Assembly (NCBI GenBank): GCA_029861675.1
Contig: JAOTYV010000082.1
Coordinates: 1 to 15,600, forward strand
Origin: Alphaproteobacteria bacterium
GTDB lineage: Bacteria; Pseudomonadota; Alphaproteobacteria; UBA8366
Direction: 5' to 3'
Length of the DNA: 15,600 nucleotides
Part shown: piece after piece, positions 7,496 to 14,505 of the stretch
Layout: every line of letters begins with the position of its first letter
Position numbering within the stretch: position 1 is the first letter of the stretch
The notes under the pieces: generated by a model
What the model was told of the DNA's origin: nothing
What the model saw: the letters and a program-made list of their open reading frames with translations, nothing else
Databases searched by the model: none
Translations under genes and position numbers: made by a program

Positions 7496-8563
7496 TCATT
7501 CCGCTTCGGTAGTCGTTGGTGTGGCGGTTCGTGTCGCGTCGGCGAGCGCCTTGCGCAGAGCTTGGATCTCGGCCATCAACTTCGCTTCCGTTCGGAAATG
7601 CGACTTGGCATTCGAATCGAGCAATCGCTTGTTTCGACTATTCGCCCGGGCGAGCGCGGCATTCGCCAGCGCGGTCTGCTGCCGCGCCGTTTCGGCTTCC
7701 TGTGCCGCCGTCGTGAGATCCGACCCCGCTTTAGCGAGATCTGCTTCCGCCTCGGCAAGGCGCTTGCGCAAGACCGCCAACTGCCGTTGCAATACGGCAC
7801 GTTGTTTTTTCGCGCGTTTGGCCGCCTGCGCGCTCTGCTCTACCCGTTCATTCTGCAATGATCTCGTCTGCAGGTCGCTTGCCGCAGGGGGCGTTTCTAC
7901 TTTGGCGGCGGTTACCTTGGACAGTGCCGGTAGATCCGGAGCAGCGGGCGAAACGGTTTTTGCACTTTGCGGCGGCTCATCAATGGTCGCCTGCACGGCT
8001 GACGACGACGGTATTTCCGTTACCGGCGGCAATTGATTGGCGGAGTCCAGGCCGCCGAGTATCGCCAGGCTCCAACCCAAAATTGCCGCGAGGATCGCCA
8101 ATGCCAGGACAAGATGGCCGCTGCGCCCGTTCGGTGAACGGGATGCCGGCCCAAGGGGTACCTCCGCCGATAGGTCTTCCCGATGATCGTCGTCTGATTC
8201 CAGTCTCTCCGCCGCATCCGCTTTGTCCGACGGCGCGGGGTCGATTGTGCCGGGCTTCGGGGTCTTAGGACCCCGCCGTGCCGCCTTCGGCGTCGCAGCG
8301 GCTTTGCCGCCGGCTTTGGGCGACGGGGCGGCCTTCGGCTCCGCCGCGGTCTCTGTGTGCTTGAGGGCGGTGAGTTCGTCCTTCAATTTGCCGACTTGCC
8401 GGACAAGTGCCGCATTCTCGGCTTTTTCCGCTCGCGCGGCCTGCGCCAGCTTATCGCCAAGGGCAGCTTTCGCTTTTTTGGCGGCAATTTCCTCCGCGGC
8501 GATGCGTTCGGCCACCGCGGCGCGCTGTTCGGCGTCGGCGAGCCGCCGATGAAGTTCGAGCAC
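7496..8563 (-). CDS. Single-pass membrane protein with coiled coils on both sides of the membrane
   Basis: Not recognised as a named family. A product of 355 residues with a clear architecture: an Ala/Lys/Glu-rich coiled coil at about 1-71, a flexible Pro/Ala/Lys linker (73-105, repeats of PKA type), an acidic stretch (113-133), one membrane helix HLVLALAILAAILGWSLAIL (about 150-169), a Pro/Ser/Thr-rich stretch, and a second long coiled coil (about 237-345). With a charged N-terminal side and one helix, the C-terminal coil would face the periplasm. GTG 8561-8563 is chosen because GGAGG lies five bases before it. The frame stays open upstream, with TTG at 8584, to a stop at 8669-8671, without ATG or GTG. 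Low-complexity composition makes similarity searches unreliable. A scaffold or tether role is only a guess. Confidence 0.72.
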   Translation of the reverse strand: MLELHRRLADAEQRAAVAERIAAEEIAAKKAKAALGDKLAQAARAEKAENAALVRQVGKLKDELTALKHTETAAEPKAAPSPKAGGKAAATPKAARRGPKTPKPGTIDPAPSDKADAAERLESDDDHREDLSAEVPLGPASRSPNGRSGHLVLALAILAAILGWSLAILGGLDSANQLPPVTEIPSSSAVQATIDEPPQSAKTVSPAAPDLPALSKVTAAKVETPPAASDLQTRSLQNERVEQSAQAAKRAKKQRAVLQRQLAVLRKRLAEAEADLAKAGSDLTTAAQEAETARQQTALANAALARANSRNKRLLDSNAKSHFRTEAKLMAEIQALRKALADATRTATPTTTEAE

Positions 8564-8868
8564 CTCATCCTCCAGCGACGCCAACTGCGACGTGGCGACG
8601 GAGTCCGGTGATGCGGTTTTGGTCCTGTCGATTGCCCTTGCTACCTCCCGGATGATGGATGTGTCGGCTTACCCCATCCGGCTTAGTTCGGATTTACACC
8701 AACGAAGTCGGTTCGCGGTGATTCGATAACTTACCGTCGATTTAGCCTGAACCAGTCGACTCGGACAACTGCCAGCAGGGGGTACACCGGGCGGGTGTAA
8801 TCACGCCAATAGTTACTCAATGCCCGTATGCGGACCCGGGGTATTGACGAATTTCTTTGGAATCTGAG
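8564..8868. other. Gene-poor gap upstream of the coil-membrane-coil gene
   Basis: About 300 bases between two minus-strand genes. It includes an open extension of the left gene (to 8671) with GGGAGG at 8644-8649 that is not followed by an ATG, GTG or TTG. Further right is a small inverted repeat, TACACC (8783-8788) with GGTGTA (8794-8799) around GGGCG, a possible operator or short hairpin. No convincing gene or consensus promoter is seen. The gap suggests the coil-membrane-coil gene has its own promoter. Confidence 0.4.
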
Positions 8869-9825
8869 TCAGCTGATCCTAATTTTCTTTATTTGTGCCA
8901 ATATGTTGGCGTCAATCATCCGAAACCATCCGACGCATCCGATTAATCCGATCAAGGTGCCCGTCAATCCAAACTGGATGCTGAGGCCGAGCGCGTCCTC
9001 GCGCGGCACGCCGGCCAGGCCGAGGCCGATAATCATCGCGCCTTCACGGACCCCCCAGCCTGCGATCGAAATTGGCAACGCGGCGACAAGCATGACCGGT
9101 GGCAGGATGATCAAGCAATCGATCAGGTTGAGTTGCACGCCGGCGCCCTGTGCGAGGATGTAAACCGCGAGGATCATCGTAAACTGGCAAAGTATGCTGA
9201 CGCCGGTACTCATCGCCAGAAACCGTGGTTTTGTCGTTTTCTGGGCCACGCCGGACAGATACCGCAATGCCGGCCCGATCAGCGGGAGGTCGAGGGCGGC
9301 GCGCAGCGCGTGCGTACGCCACGCGACGAAGATGACGGCGAGTATGATAACCGCAAGGAGCACCGAGATCTTCGCAAGGTCACGGAATGCGTCGGGCTCG
9401 AGCACAGATATTGTGAGAAATGGCATTGCAATGACGGCCAGGAGAATGAGGCTACCCATAGCCAGAAAACGCTCGACCACGACACTTGTGACCGCATCCG
9501 CCGTCGGCACGCCGGATCGGCTGGCCATCAACGCCTTGACGGCGGCCCCGCCGATCGATGCCGGCAGGAACAGCCCGGCGAATTGGCCCATATAGGTGAA
9601 GAGAAGCAACCGGTGATGCGGTTGCCGGCTGTTCAGCGCTTCGATTACGAGCGACCATCGCGTGGCACTGAGATCGACTTGCAGCGCAAAGATCAGCAGT
9701 GTCAGCAGCCATGCCGAGGGTGCGGTCGACATGATCATGTTCAATACGTGTGAGAGGTCGACCGCGAAAATGACGAGGCCGATGAGCAGCGCGCTGACAG
9801 AAAGGCGGATTAGCAGGTTAGTCAC
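8869..9825 (-). CDS. Lysylphosphatidylglycerol synthase transmembrane-region / YbhN-AglD family membrane protein
   Basis: A 318-residue multi-spanning inner-membrane protein with about eight hydrophobic helices. Family hallmarks: FLPASIGGAAVKALMASRSGVP (residues 86-107) with the conserved Gly-Gly and Lys, VVVERFLAM soon after, and near the end LPISIAGWGVREGAMIIGLGLAGVP. This is the flippase-like domain found alone in YbhN and AglD and fused to MprF; members are linked to moving or modifying lipid-linked molecules. There is no C-terminal aminoacyl-transferase domain, so it is not a full MprF. The start at GTG 9823-9825 is chosen because VTNLLIRLSVSALLIGL puts the first helix near the N-terminus, as usual; a TTG at 9924 would add 33 polar residues. 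It lies after the small membrane protein and transglutaminase-like genes, on the same strand. Confidence 0.83.
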   Translation of the reverse strand: MTNLLIRLSVSALLIGLVIFAVDLSHVLNMIMSTAPSAWLLTLLIFALQVDLSATRWSLVIEALNSRQPHHRLLLFTYMGQFAGLFLPASIGGAAVKALMASRSGVPTADAVTSVVVERFLAMGSLILLAVIAMPFLTISVLEPDAFRDLAKISVLLAVIILAVIFVAWRTHALRAALDLPLIGPALRYLSGVAQKTTKPRFLAMSTGVSILCQFTMILAVYILAQGAGVQLNLIDCLIILPPVMLVAALPISIAGWGVREGAMIIGLGLAGVPREDALGLSIQFGLTGTLIGLIGCVGWFRMIDANILAQIKKIRIS

Positions 9826-9951
9826 GATAGCCGCGCTTGCGGGAATGACCGGGTGGGAGCGGACGGGTTCCGCCTGTCCGCCTCGTGCCGGATGCGGGCT
9901 GTTCCGACGCTCCGGCGGTCGCAAAGATTTCCGGTTGCAAGGATCATCGCG

Positions 9952-10161
9952 TTACCTGGGTCGAAAATTCAGAATCTGCGGATCGGTCGCGCCGTTTTCC
10001 GGGTTGATCCAAATTAGAACGAACAGAGCCGCAGCAATCGTCCATAGCGACACCTGAAAAATACGTGAAAGGCCGCCGGGCAATCTGCGTAGGACAATAT
10101 CGCGGCACCCCAACGCCACCAACAATATTGCCGCGATTGAAGCCGCAATTATCGTCTGCAC
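9952..10161 (-). CDS. Small two-helix membrane protein of unknown function
   Basis: A predicted 69-residue protein, not recognised. Two hydrophobic helices: TIIAASIAAILLVALG (3-18) and VSLWTIAAALFVLIWI (37-52), separated by a basic loop CRDIVLRRLPGG, with a polar tail. It begins at GTG 10159-10161, with GGAGA about ten bases upstream. The neighbouring ATG at 10166-10168 is out of frame and meets a stop after six codons. The gene fits between the transglutaminase-like gene and the flippase-like gene on the same strand and ends 27 bases before a possible TTG start of the latter. Hydrophobic segmentation and context support it; no homologue is known to me, so the call is moderate. Confidence 0.55.
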   Translation of the reverse strand: MQTIIAASIAAILLVALGCRDIVLRRLPGGLSRIFQVSLWTIAAALFVLIWINPENGATDPQILNFRPR

Positions 10162-10263
10162 GGATACATGGTCTCCACAAAAGTTGGCCGAGTATGCCGC
10201 ATTCCGAAGATAATCAACATATTAACTGGAAAATGCGCGCTTTCGCCGCAATTTGCTATTTAT
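10162..10263 (-). other. AT-richer gap within the minus-strand cluster
   Basis: The 102 bases between the transglutaminase-like stop and the small membrane gene are clearly richer in A and T than the surroundings. On the minus strand TTGATT and CATACT are 15 bases apart, a poor match to a promoter. A secondary promoter for the small membrane and flippase-like genes is possible but not shown. Confidence 0.25.
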
Positions 10264-11139
10264 TCACGGTAGATATTTTCGGCGGTGCGAAAGCATCAGG
10301 GCGCCGGCGACAATAAACAACGCGGGGACAATAAATTTCAGATAATCGCTGGTTTGTTCGAAATGCAGAAGGATTTGGGACTTCCATTCGAACTGGCTGC
10401 CGGGCGGATAGGAAACGAAATTGTTGTCTTCGCGGCTGGTCAGAATTCTCACAACGGCATCAAGCGACAATTGGCTTCCCGGCTTGCCGCCGTATGCCTT
10501 ACGGATCAGGTCCTCGTTTCGGGATAGTGCCGCCACGCTGAGGACCGACCCGGTGCCGTTCAGCGGAGCCACTTCGAAGTCGGGGTCGTACATATGCCAG
10601 TCCCCGTCATGCCAGGCTTCCATGACGATATGCCCGTTCAAGCCGACGTGACGGGAACGAATCCCCGCCTTGCGGGCCAGCTGCATCAATACGTAAGACA
10701 CTTCTCCGCAAAAAGCCGACTCGCTGCGCTTCAATAGGATGCTCGGATCCCTGACCGCGCCGAAGGCCGGGTGAATTCGCCCGAGCGCCCAAAGCATCCA
10801 ATTGCTCAACGGCGTGTGCATGGCTGCGCCGTGGGTGAAGCGTGCGGAAGTGATCGCAAACAGACTCTGCATCGACTGCCGCGGCGGCAGGCTGCGCAAA
10901 TTTCCGCCGCTCTTTCGTTCGGCCGCGTCGTACAGCGCATCCAGAGTCCGGGTGCGTTCCGCGAGGCCGCGATCGAAATGTTCCCATACCCGCGCGCGTT
11001 TGGTGCGCAGGTCGCCGAGACTGCTCCATTCCCCAAGCATCGACATCAACAGGAGTCCGGCACCGATGAACAGGAGCACGCAGCCAAGGCGACGCCGAAC
11101 AGGGCGCGCCTTGTGAGAGGTCAGGCTCGACTCGATCAA
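10264..11139 (-). CDS. Membrane-anchored transglutaminase-like protein
   Basis: A 291-residue protein of the transglutaminase-like cysteine-protease fold. The triad is visible: Cys144 in SAFCGEVSYVLMQLARKAGI, His170 in GLNGHIVMEAWHDG and Asp185 in MYDPDFE. Membrane helices at about 17-36 and 268-284 flank the domain; the basic N-terminus (SHKARPVRRR) and basic C-terminal tail (HRRKYLP) are both likely cytoplasmic, which puts the catalytic domain in the periplasm. It begins at TTG 11137-11139, supported by GGAGAG six bases upstream and by a TTGA overlap with the stop of the preceding SAF-domain gene, meaning coupled translation. Members of this fold act as proteases, amidases or cross-linkers; its target here is unknown. 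The following genes encode a small membrane protein and a lipid-flippase-like protein, suggesting an envelope role (inference). Confidence 0.8.
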   Translation of the reverse strand: MIESSLTSHKARPVRRRLGCVLLFIGAGLLLMSMLGEWSSLGDLRTKRARVWEHFDRGLAERTRTLDALYDAAERKSGGNLRSLPPRQSMQSLFAITSARFTHGAAMHTPLSNWMLWALGRIHPAFGAVRDPSILLKRSESAFCGEVSYVLMQLARKAGIRSRHVGLNGHIVMEAWHDGDWHMYDPDFEVAPLNGTGSVLSVAALSRNEDLIRKAYGGKPGSQLSLDAVVRILTSREDNNFVSYPPGSQFEWKSQILLHFEQTSDYLKFIVPALFIVAGALMLSHRRKYLP

Positions 11140-11474
11140 CGGGATCTCTCCGGACGATCCGCGCCGGGATCCTTGCCGGCCAGATTGTGAACGTGAACCA
11201 AGCTGCCGGCGCCGATCGGCTGCGTCGTGATCCCGATAACATGGCCTTGTTTGCGGACATCTGAGTTCGCCGGCAGGTCGATCAGGGCGACTTTGTGATA
11301 GATCGGAATGTCCTCGGCGATCGTAAGGCGCGCCTGCCGGCCCGGGTAGCCGATGCTGACGTCCGAGCCCTTCTTGATCGGCCTGAGGGCGGTCGCGACC
11401 GCATCCGACTCGTCAAGCACGATCGCGGCGACACCCGCGCTTGGTCCCGCGATATCGGCATGCCGCGCCGTCAC
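11136..11474 (-). CDS. UxaA family hydrolyase, small subunit (SAF domain)
   Basis: A 112-residue stand-alone version of the N-terminal SAF domain of altronate dehydratase-type enzymes. The typical sequence is visible: AIVLDESDAVATALRPIKKG, IPIYHKVALIDLPANSDVRKQGHVIG and the ending GSLVHVHNLAG. In split enzymes (for example sulfolactate sulfo-lyase SuyA, or split UxaA/GarD-type dehydratases) this small part works with a separate large subunit, here encoded immediately upstream. It starts at GTG 11472-11474, which overlaps the large-subunit stop as GTGA, so expression is coupled. The last 15 residues (DPGADRPERSR) extend beyond the domain. The substrate, a sugar acid or sulfonated hydroxy acid, cannot be read from the sequence. 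Confidence 0.85.
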   Translation of the reverse strand: MTARHADIAGPSAGVAAIVLDESDAVATALRPIKKGSDVSIGYPGRQARLTIAEDIPIYHKVALIDLPANSDVRKQGHVIGITTQPIGAGSLVHVHNLAGKDPGADRPERSR

Positions 11475-12637
11475 AGGGCGGACCCAAGGCGGCTTATCAC
11501 TTCATCGCCCTCGTCGAGGATTTCGCCCCAGGTCAGCTCGCCCGAGGCAATCGAGATGAGCCGCGCCAGCAAGTGGTCGGTTACGGTCTGCAGATCCGCG
11601 GTGCCCCGGGTCAGCGCGCTGGCGTCGAAGTCGATTTGTTCGGTGAGCCGTTGCACCGTCTCCACATTGGCCGACAGCTTGATCGTCGGCGCAAGCAGAC
11701 TGGTAAAACTATTGCCCGGGCCGGTCGTGAACAAGGCGAGCTGCGCGCCTGCGGAGACCATGCCGGTCAAGGATTCAGGCGCATAAAAGGGTGCATCCAT
11801 TACGTAGAGGCCGGGCCCCGGCGGTTTTTCCGAAATATCGAGAACGCGCTGAATAGTCCTGCTGCCGCCTTTGGCAACCGACCCCAAGGACTTTTCTTCC
11901 AGGGTGGTCAGGCCGGCGGCGATATTGGTCGGCCCGGGGTTGTTACCGACCAGGTCAATCCCTGCATCGGCGGCTGCGTTTTCCCGCCGCCGCACCGCTT
12001 GCCGGATTTCCGATGCGACCGACGCGTCTGCGGCGCGCTCGCTCAAAATCGCTTCTGTGCCATACCATTCCAAGGTTTCGCCGAACACGGCAGTGCCGCC
12101 GAGATCAATCAGCCGATCGACGACCGAGCCGACCAACGGGTTGGCGGCAATGCCGGAGCTCGGGTCGGAGCGGCCGCATTCAAGCGCCATGAACAGCGCT
12201 GACAACGGCATCTGCTGACGTTTTTCGCGGGAGATTTCTTTCGCCAAATGACCCGCGCGCCGAATGCCGCGGTCGGTCAGTTTCAGGGCGTCCTGATCGC
12301 AACGGTCCAGGCTCGCCGATTCCACGCGCTGTCCCGTCTCGGCGATTTCGGCGGCAATGGAATCCAATTCCGGTTCGTTCCCGCTGACCACCACGACGCC
12401 GCCGACATTGGGATGGGTGGCGAGGCCGATCAGCGCGCGCCGCCGCAACGCCCCATCGGCGCCGACAACGCCGCTCGCATAGGGCATGGTCACAACCTTG
12501 GCGCCCGCGACGGATTTGCCGATGCGCTGGGCGGTTGGCCCCGTCAAGCCGGTGGTAGAAAGCACCAGCAAATGGTTTCGAGTGCCGGCCGAACCGTTCG
12601 GCCGCGCAAACCCATCGAAGGTCGGACCTTCGTCCAT
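11471..12637 (-). CDS. UxaA family hydrolyase, large (catalytic) subunit
   Basis: A 388-residue protein corresponding to the C-terminal catalytic region of altronate/galactarate dehydratases and of sulfolactate sulfo-lyase SuyB. Family blocks: FARPNGSAGTRNHLLVL (9-25), HPNVGGVVVVSG, ECGRSDPSSGIAANPLVG, GGTAVFGETLEWYGTE, GPTNIAAGLTTLEEKSLG, VMDAPFYAPESLTG and ALFTTGPGNSFTSLLAPTIK. Compared with E. coli UxaA as I recall it, two cysteine positions are changed (GCG to ASG and GCE to GNE) while the CGGSD-type cysteine is kept as CGRSD. This resembles cysteine-poor SuyB/GarD-like branches more than true altronate dehydratase. ATG 12635-12637 lies six bases after the beta-propeller stop. Product and substrate are unproven. 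Confidence 0.83.
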   Translation of the reverse strand: MDEGPTFDGFARPNGSAGTRNHLLVLSTTGLTGPTAQRIGKSVAGAKVVTMPYASGVVGADGALRRRALIGLATHPNVGGVVVVSGNEPELDSIAAEIAETGQRVESASLDRCDQDALKLTDRGIRRAGHLAKEISREKRQQMPLSALFMALECGRSDPSSGIAANPLVGSVVDRLIDLGGTAVFGETLEWYGTEAILSERAADASVASEIRQAVRRRENAAADAGIDLVGNNPGPTNIAAGLTTLEEKSLGSVAKGGSRTIQRVLDISEKPPGPGLYVMDAPFYAPESLTGMVSAGAQLALFTTGPGNSFTSLLAPTIKLSANVETVQRLTEQIDFDASALTRGTADLQTVTDHLLARLISIASGELTWGEILDEGDEVISRLGSAL

Positions 12638-12643
12638 GGCGCG

Positions 12644-13714
12644 TTATACGCAGGCGAGTGCGTAGACGCCCTCGACACCGTCGGGCAGTTTGTATTCCTG
12701 CCAGGTCGTGCCGCCGTCTTCCGTGCCGAAAACCTGCCCGCGCCGGGCACCGCAATAGACCCGGCCGGCGGCGTCCGCGCTTTGGGCGATGATCATGAGG
12801 GTACTGTCGATCGAGCATTCCTTGTCGAAGCGCGCCCAGGTCGCGCCGAAATCGTCGCTGCGGTAGAGCGAGCCCACATCGCTGATGGCGGCGGCGCTGA
12901 ACGCCGCGTAAATGCGATCGGGATCGTGCAACGAGACTTGAACGTCGCGGGCGTAGGTCAGGTCCGAATAGCGGCCGATTTCCGCCTCGGTCCAGGTGGT
13001 CCCCTTATCGTCGCTGCGGAACAGCCCCATCCGGTTCGCCAGCCAGATCTGGCCGGGATGGGACGGGCTGATCGACAGGGAATGCGAATCCATCATGCCC
13101 TCGGTTTCGGTGTTGCTGAGGATCTGACTTTTCAATCGCTTGTCGTCCGACAGGGCGAGCAAACCCGCGTTGCAACTTTCCCAGTTCGCGCCGCCATCCA
13201 GGCTGCGGACGACACCGCCGACTTCGAGCGCCGCGTACACCTCGTCCGGGTTGCTCGGGTCCAGCGCCATCCGAACCACCCGCATGGGAAAGCCCATGGC
13301 GACGGCGCCCGGCGGTGGCGTCACCGCCAGCCGGCGCCATGTGTCGCCGCCGTCGTCACTTCGGAAGATTGCGGTCCCCTGGGTGCCGGCATAGACGATA
13401 TTCGGGTCGCGCGGGTGCAGCCGAATGGACCAAACCACGCGTTCTTCCGCACTCGTGTCGTCGGGCAGCGGCAGGGCGGACCAGGTATCGCCGCCGTCGA
13501 TCGACCGGTAGGGGCCGTACTGGGTGCCGGCGAAGACGACTTTTGGATCGTCGGGCCGCACCGCGAGGTAGCGCACCTCGACATCCGAGGGCAGGCCTTC
13601 ATGAAGCGGCTGCCAGTCTCCGGTTGCCGCGTTCAAGCCGAATAATCCCTGTGCCCGCGCGTCGTCGGCGGCAGCACGCCACTGTCCCGCGCCGGCGAAT
13701 ACCGAATACGCCAT
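12644..13714 (-). CDS. Beta-propeller protein with six Asp-box (BNR) repeats
   Basis: A 356-residue product, probably seven-bladed, of the sialidase/Vps10-type Asp-box superfamily. Six S-x-D-x-G-x-T-W boxes are spaced along it: SIDGGDTW (71-78), SDDGGDTW (119-126), SLDGGANW (171-178), SDDKGTTW (234-241), SDDFGATW (286-293) and TEDGGTTW (331-338). Each follows a VYAGT-like strand and an FRS turn; a degenerate unit starts the protein. No signal peptide, sialidase arginine triad or transmembrane helix is seen, so it is likely cytoplasmic; a binding, lactonase-like or lyase role is possible. ATG 13712-13714 is chosen over an in-frame GTG at 13768 because GGGGGAGAA precedes it. It is the first gene of the cluster, six bases before the UxaA large subunit, which suggests a shared pathway for a sugar acid. 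Confidence 0.85.
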   Translation of the reverse strand: MAYSVFAGAGQWRAAADDARAQGLFGLNAATGDWQPLHEGLPSDVEVRYLAVRPDDPKVVFAGTQYGPYRSIDGGDTWSALPLPDDTSAEERVVWSIRLHPRDPNIVYAGTQGTAIFRSDDGGDTWRRLAVTPPPGAVAMGFPMRVVRMALDPSNPDEVYAALEVGGVVRSLDGGANWESCNAGLLALSDDKRLKSQILSNTETEGMMDSHSLSISPSHPGQIWLANRMGLFRSDDKGTTWTEAEIGRYSDLTYARDVQVSLHDPDRIYAAFSAAAISDVGSLYRSDDFGATWARFDKECSIDSTLMIIAQSADAAGRVYCGARRGQVFGTEDGGTTWQEYKLPDGVEGVYALACV

Positions 13715-13796
13715 TTCTGGTTCTCCCCCGATAGGCCGGGACACGCCCTGGAACGGCGTCGCGTCCACTGGCCGGCTTTTTAATTTCGCGATGGTT

Positions 13797-13824
13797 AGTT
13801 TAGAGGTGTCGGGGCCGCTGTCGA
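13797..13824 (-). promoter_or_regulatory. Candidate sigma-70-type promoter of the propeller/UxaA operon
   Basis: On the minus strand, TCGACA (13819-13824) and TAAACT (13797-13802) are separated by 16 bases and match the -35 and -10 consensus at five and four of six positions. Transcription would begin near 13790, about 75 bases before the chosen propeller start. It lies in the 188-base gap after the lipoprotein gene. Sequence match only. Confidence 0.4.
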
Positions 13825-13902
13825 GTGTATATCCCGCCGGTACTATGGCAATTCGCCGGCCGGGACGCCAGAGACCCTACCGTGCGGGCGGATGGCGCAG
13901 CG

Positions 13903-14187
13903 TCATTTGCGCATGACGAACCAGCGGCCGTCATGCAATGCGATCTGATACGCGAGGGAATGCCGGTTACAGGAAAAATAAAATCCGTCATTGGCGGCGA
14001 GCTTGCCCACCCAGTCGATGGTGTCGCAGCGATGCCCGGTCGCGGTAATGGTTTCCTGCACCGTGCTGGCGGCGGTGGCACAGTCGTGAATTTTCGGGCC
14101 GCATATGCCATTCGAGGATCTGTCCGACGGCATGCAGGCGGCCACGGGGGCGGCAACCAGCAGCAGGATGATCCTCGCATATCGCAT
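13903..14187 (-). CDS. Small cysteine-rich putative lipoprotein
   Basis: A 94-residue protein, not recognised. It has a lipoprotein signal: MRYARIILLLVAAPVAAC, with positive residues, a hydrophobic core and lipobox VAAC, the lipidated residue being Cys18. The mature part of about 77 residues has four further cysteines (29, 36, 54, 73), enough for two disulfides, as expected for a periplasmic domain. No membrane helix follows. ATG 14185-14187 lacks a clear Shine-Dalgarno sequence. Asp19 is absent after Cys18 (Met-Pro follows), so outer-membrane sorting would be expected. The C-terminal part ends YQIALHDGRWFVMRK, typical of small beta-rich domains. The gene is the last complete gene before the tRNA-fragment junction, and probably belongs to the old chromosome rather than to the integrated element. 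Confidence 0.7.
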   Translation of the reverse strand: MRYARIILLLVAAPVAACMPSDRSSNGICGPKIHDCATAASTVQETITATGHRCDTIDWVGKLAANDGFYFSCNRHSLAYQIALHDGRWFVMRK

Positions 14188-14381
14188 AAGGAGAGTTTCC
14201 TACTGCGGCGGCGACAAAGATATAGTCCGAAAGTGTGATGGTGCGCACAGGCCCGCATGCTGCTTCACACATGGGATTTCGTTCAATTAACCATAAGACG
14301 GCCCGTGACGCGCCGAATCCCCCCGCTTCGCCGGGCCATTCAGCGGATGAAATTAACCAATCTCGAATATCTGGAAAAATA
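14188..14381. other. Intergenic stretch left of the attachment site
   Basis: No gene is seen in these 194 bases. It contains ATTAACCA twice (14286-14293 and 14354-14361) and a loose inverted repeat GGCCCG (14300-14305) with CGGGCC (14332-14337). It would originally have lain just downstream of the tRNA-Thr gene, so a tRNA terminator could be here, but no clear hairpin with T run is visible. Confidence 0.35.
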
Positions 14382-14431
14382 TGGTGCCGCCGGCAAGAAT
14401 CGAACTTGCGACCCCACCCTTACCAAGGGTG
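14382..14431 (-). other. Attachment site: 3' fragment of a tRNA-Thr(GGU) gene
   Basis: Read on the minus strand, this is the 3' half of a tRNA: anticodon stem CACCC (14427-14431), loop TTGGTAA with anticodon GGT (14420-14426), stem GGGTG (14415-14419), five-base variable loop, T stem GCAAG with loop TTCGATT and CTTGC, the 3' acceptor strand CGGCGGC, discriminator A and encoded CCA (14382-14384). The 5' half is missing: upstream of 14431 there is neither a proper D-arm nor the GCCGCCG needed to close the acceptor stem. A 3' tRNA fragment beside a tyrosine integrase is the classic product of integration into a tRNA gene, where the core repeat runs from the anticodon region to the 3' end. The intact tRNA is expected at the other end of the element, to the right. 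Confidence 0.82.
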
Positions 14432-14505
14432 TCCAGCATTCTGATTCGTTGCGATATTTCAAACTGCTGTGCATTTAGCGTCTTTGTTGCCCCGCTTTTG
14501 CCCTA

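Noticed and set aside
8869..9825. Full MprF (aminoacyl-phosphatidylglycerol synthase)
   Set aside because: Only the membrane flippase-like domain is present; there is no soluble aminoacyl-transferase domain in the gene or next to it.
9822..9947. A 41-codon minus-strand frame from ATG 9947 whose stop overlaps GTG 9825 as GTGA
   Set aside because: It has a modest ribosome-binding site, but its Arg-rich sequence looks like a shadow frame; kept only as weak support for the GTG 9825 start.
12248..13645. Long plus-strand open frame (465 codons) opposite the UxaA and propeller genes
   Set aside because: Antisense shadow typical of GC-rich coding DNA; it crosses the boundary of two real genes and shows no motif.
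14382..14457. A full tRNA-Thr gene
   Set aside because: The anticodon and T arms are good, but no D-arm with a normal loop or 5' acceptor strand complementary to CGGCGGC exists upstream, so it is only a 3' fragment.
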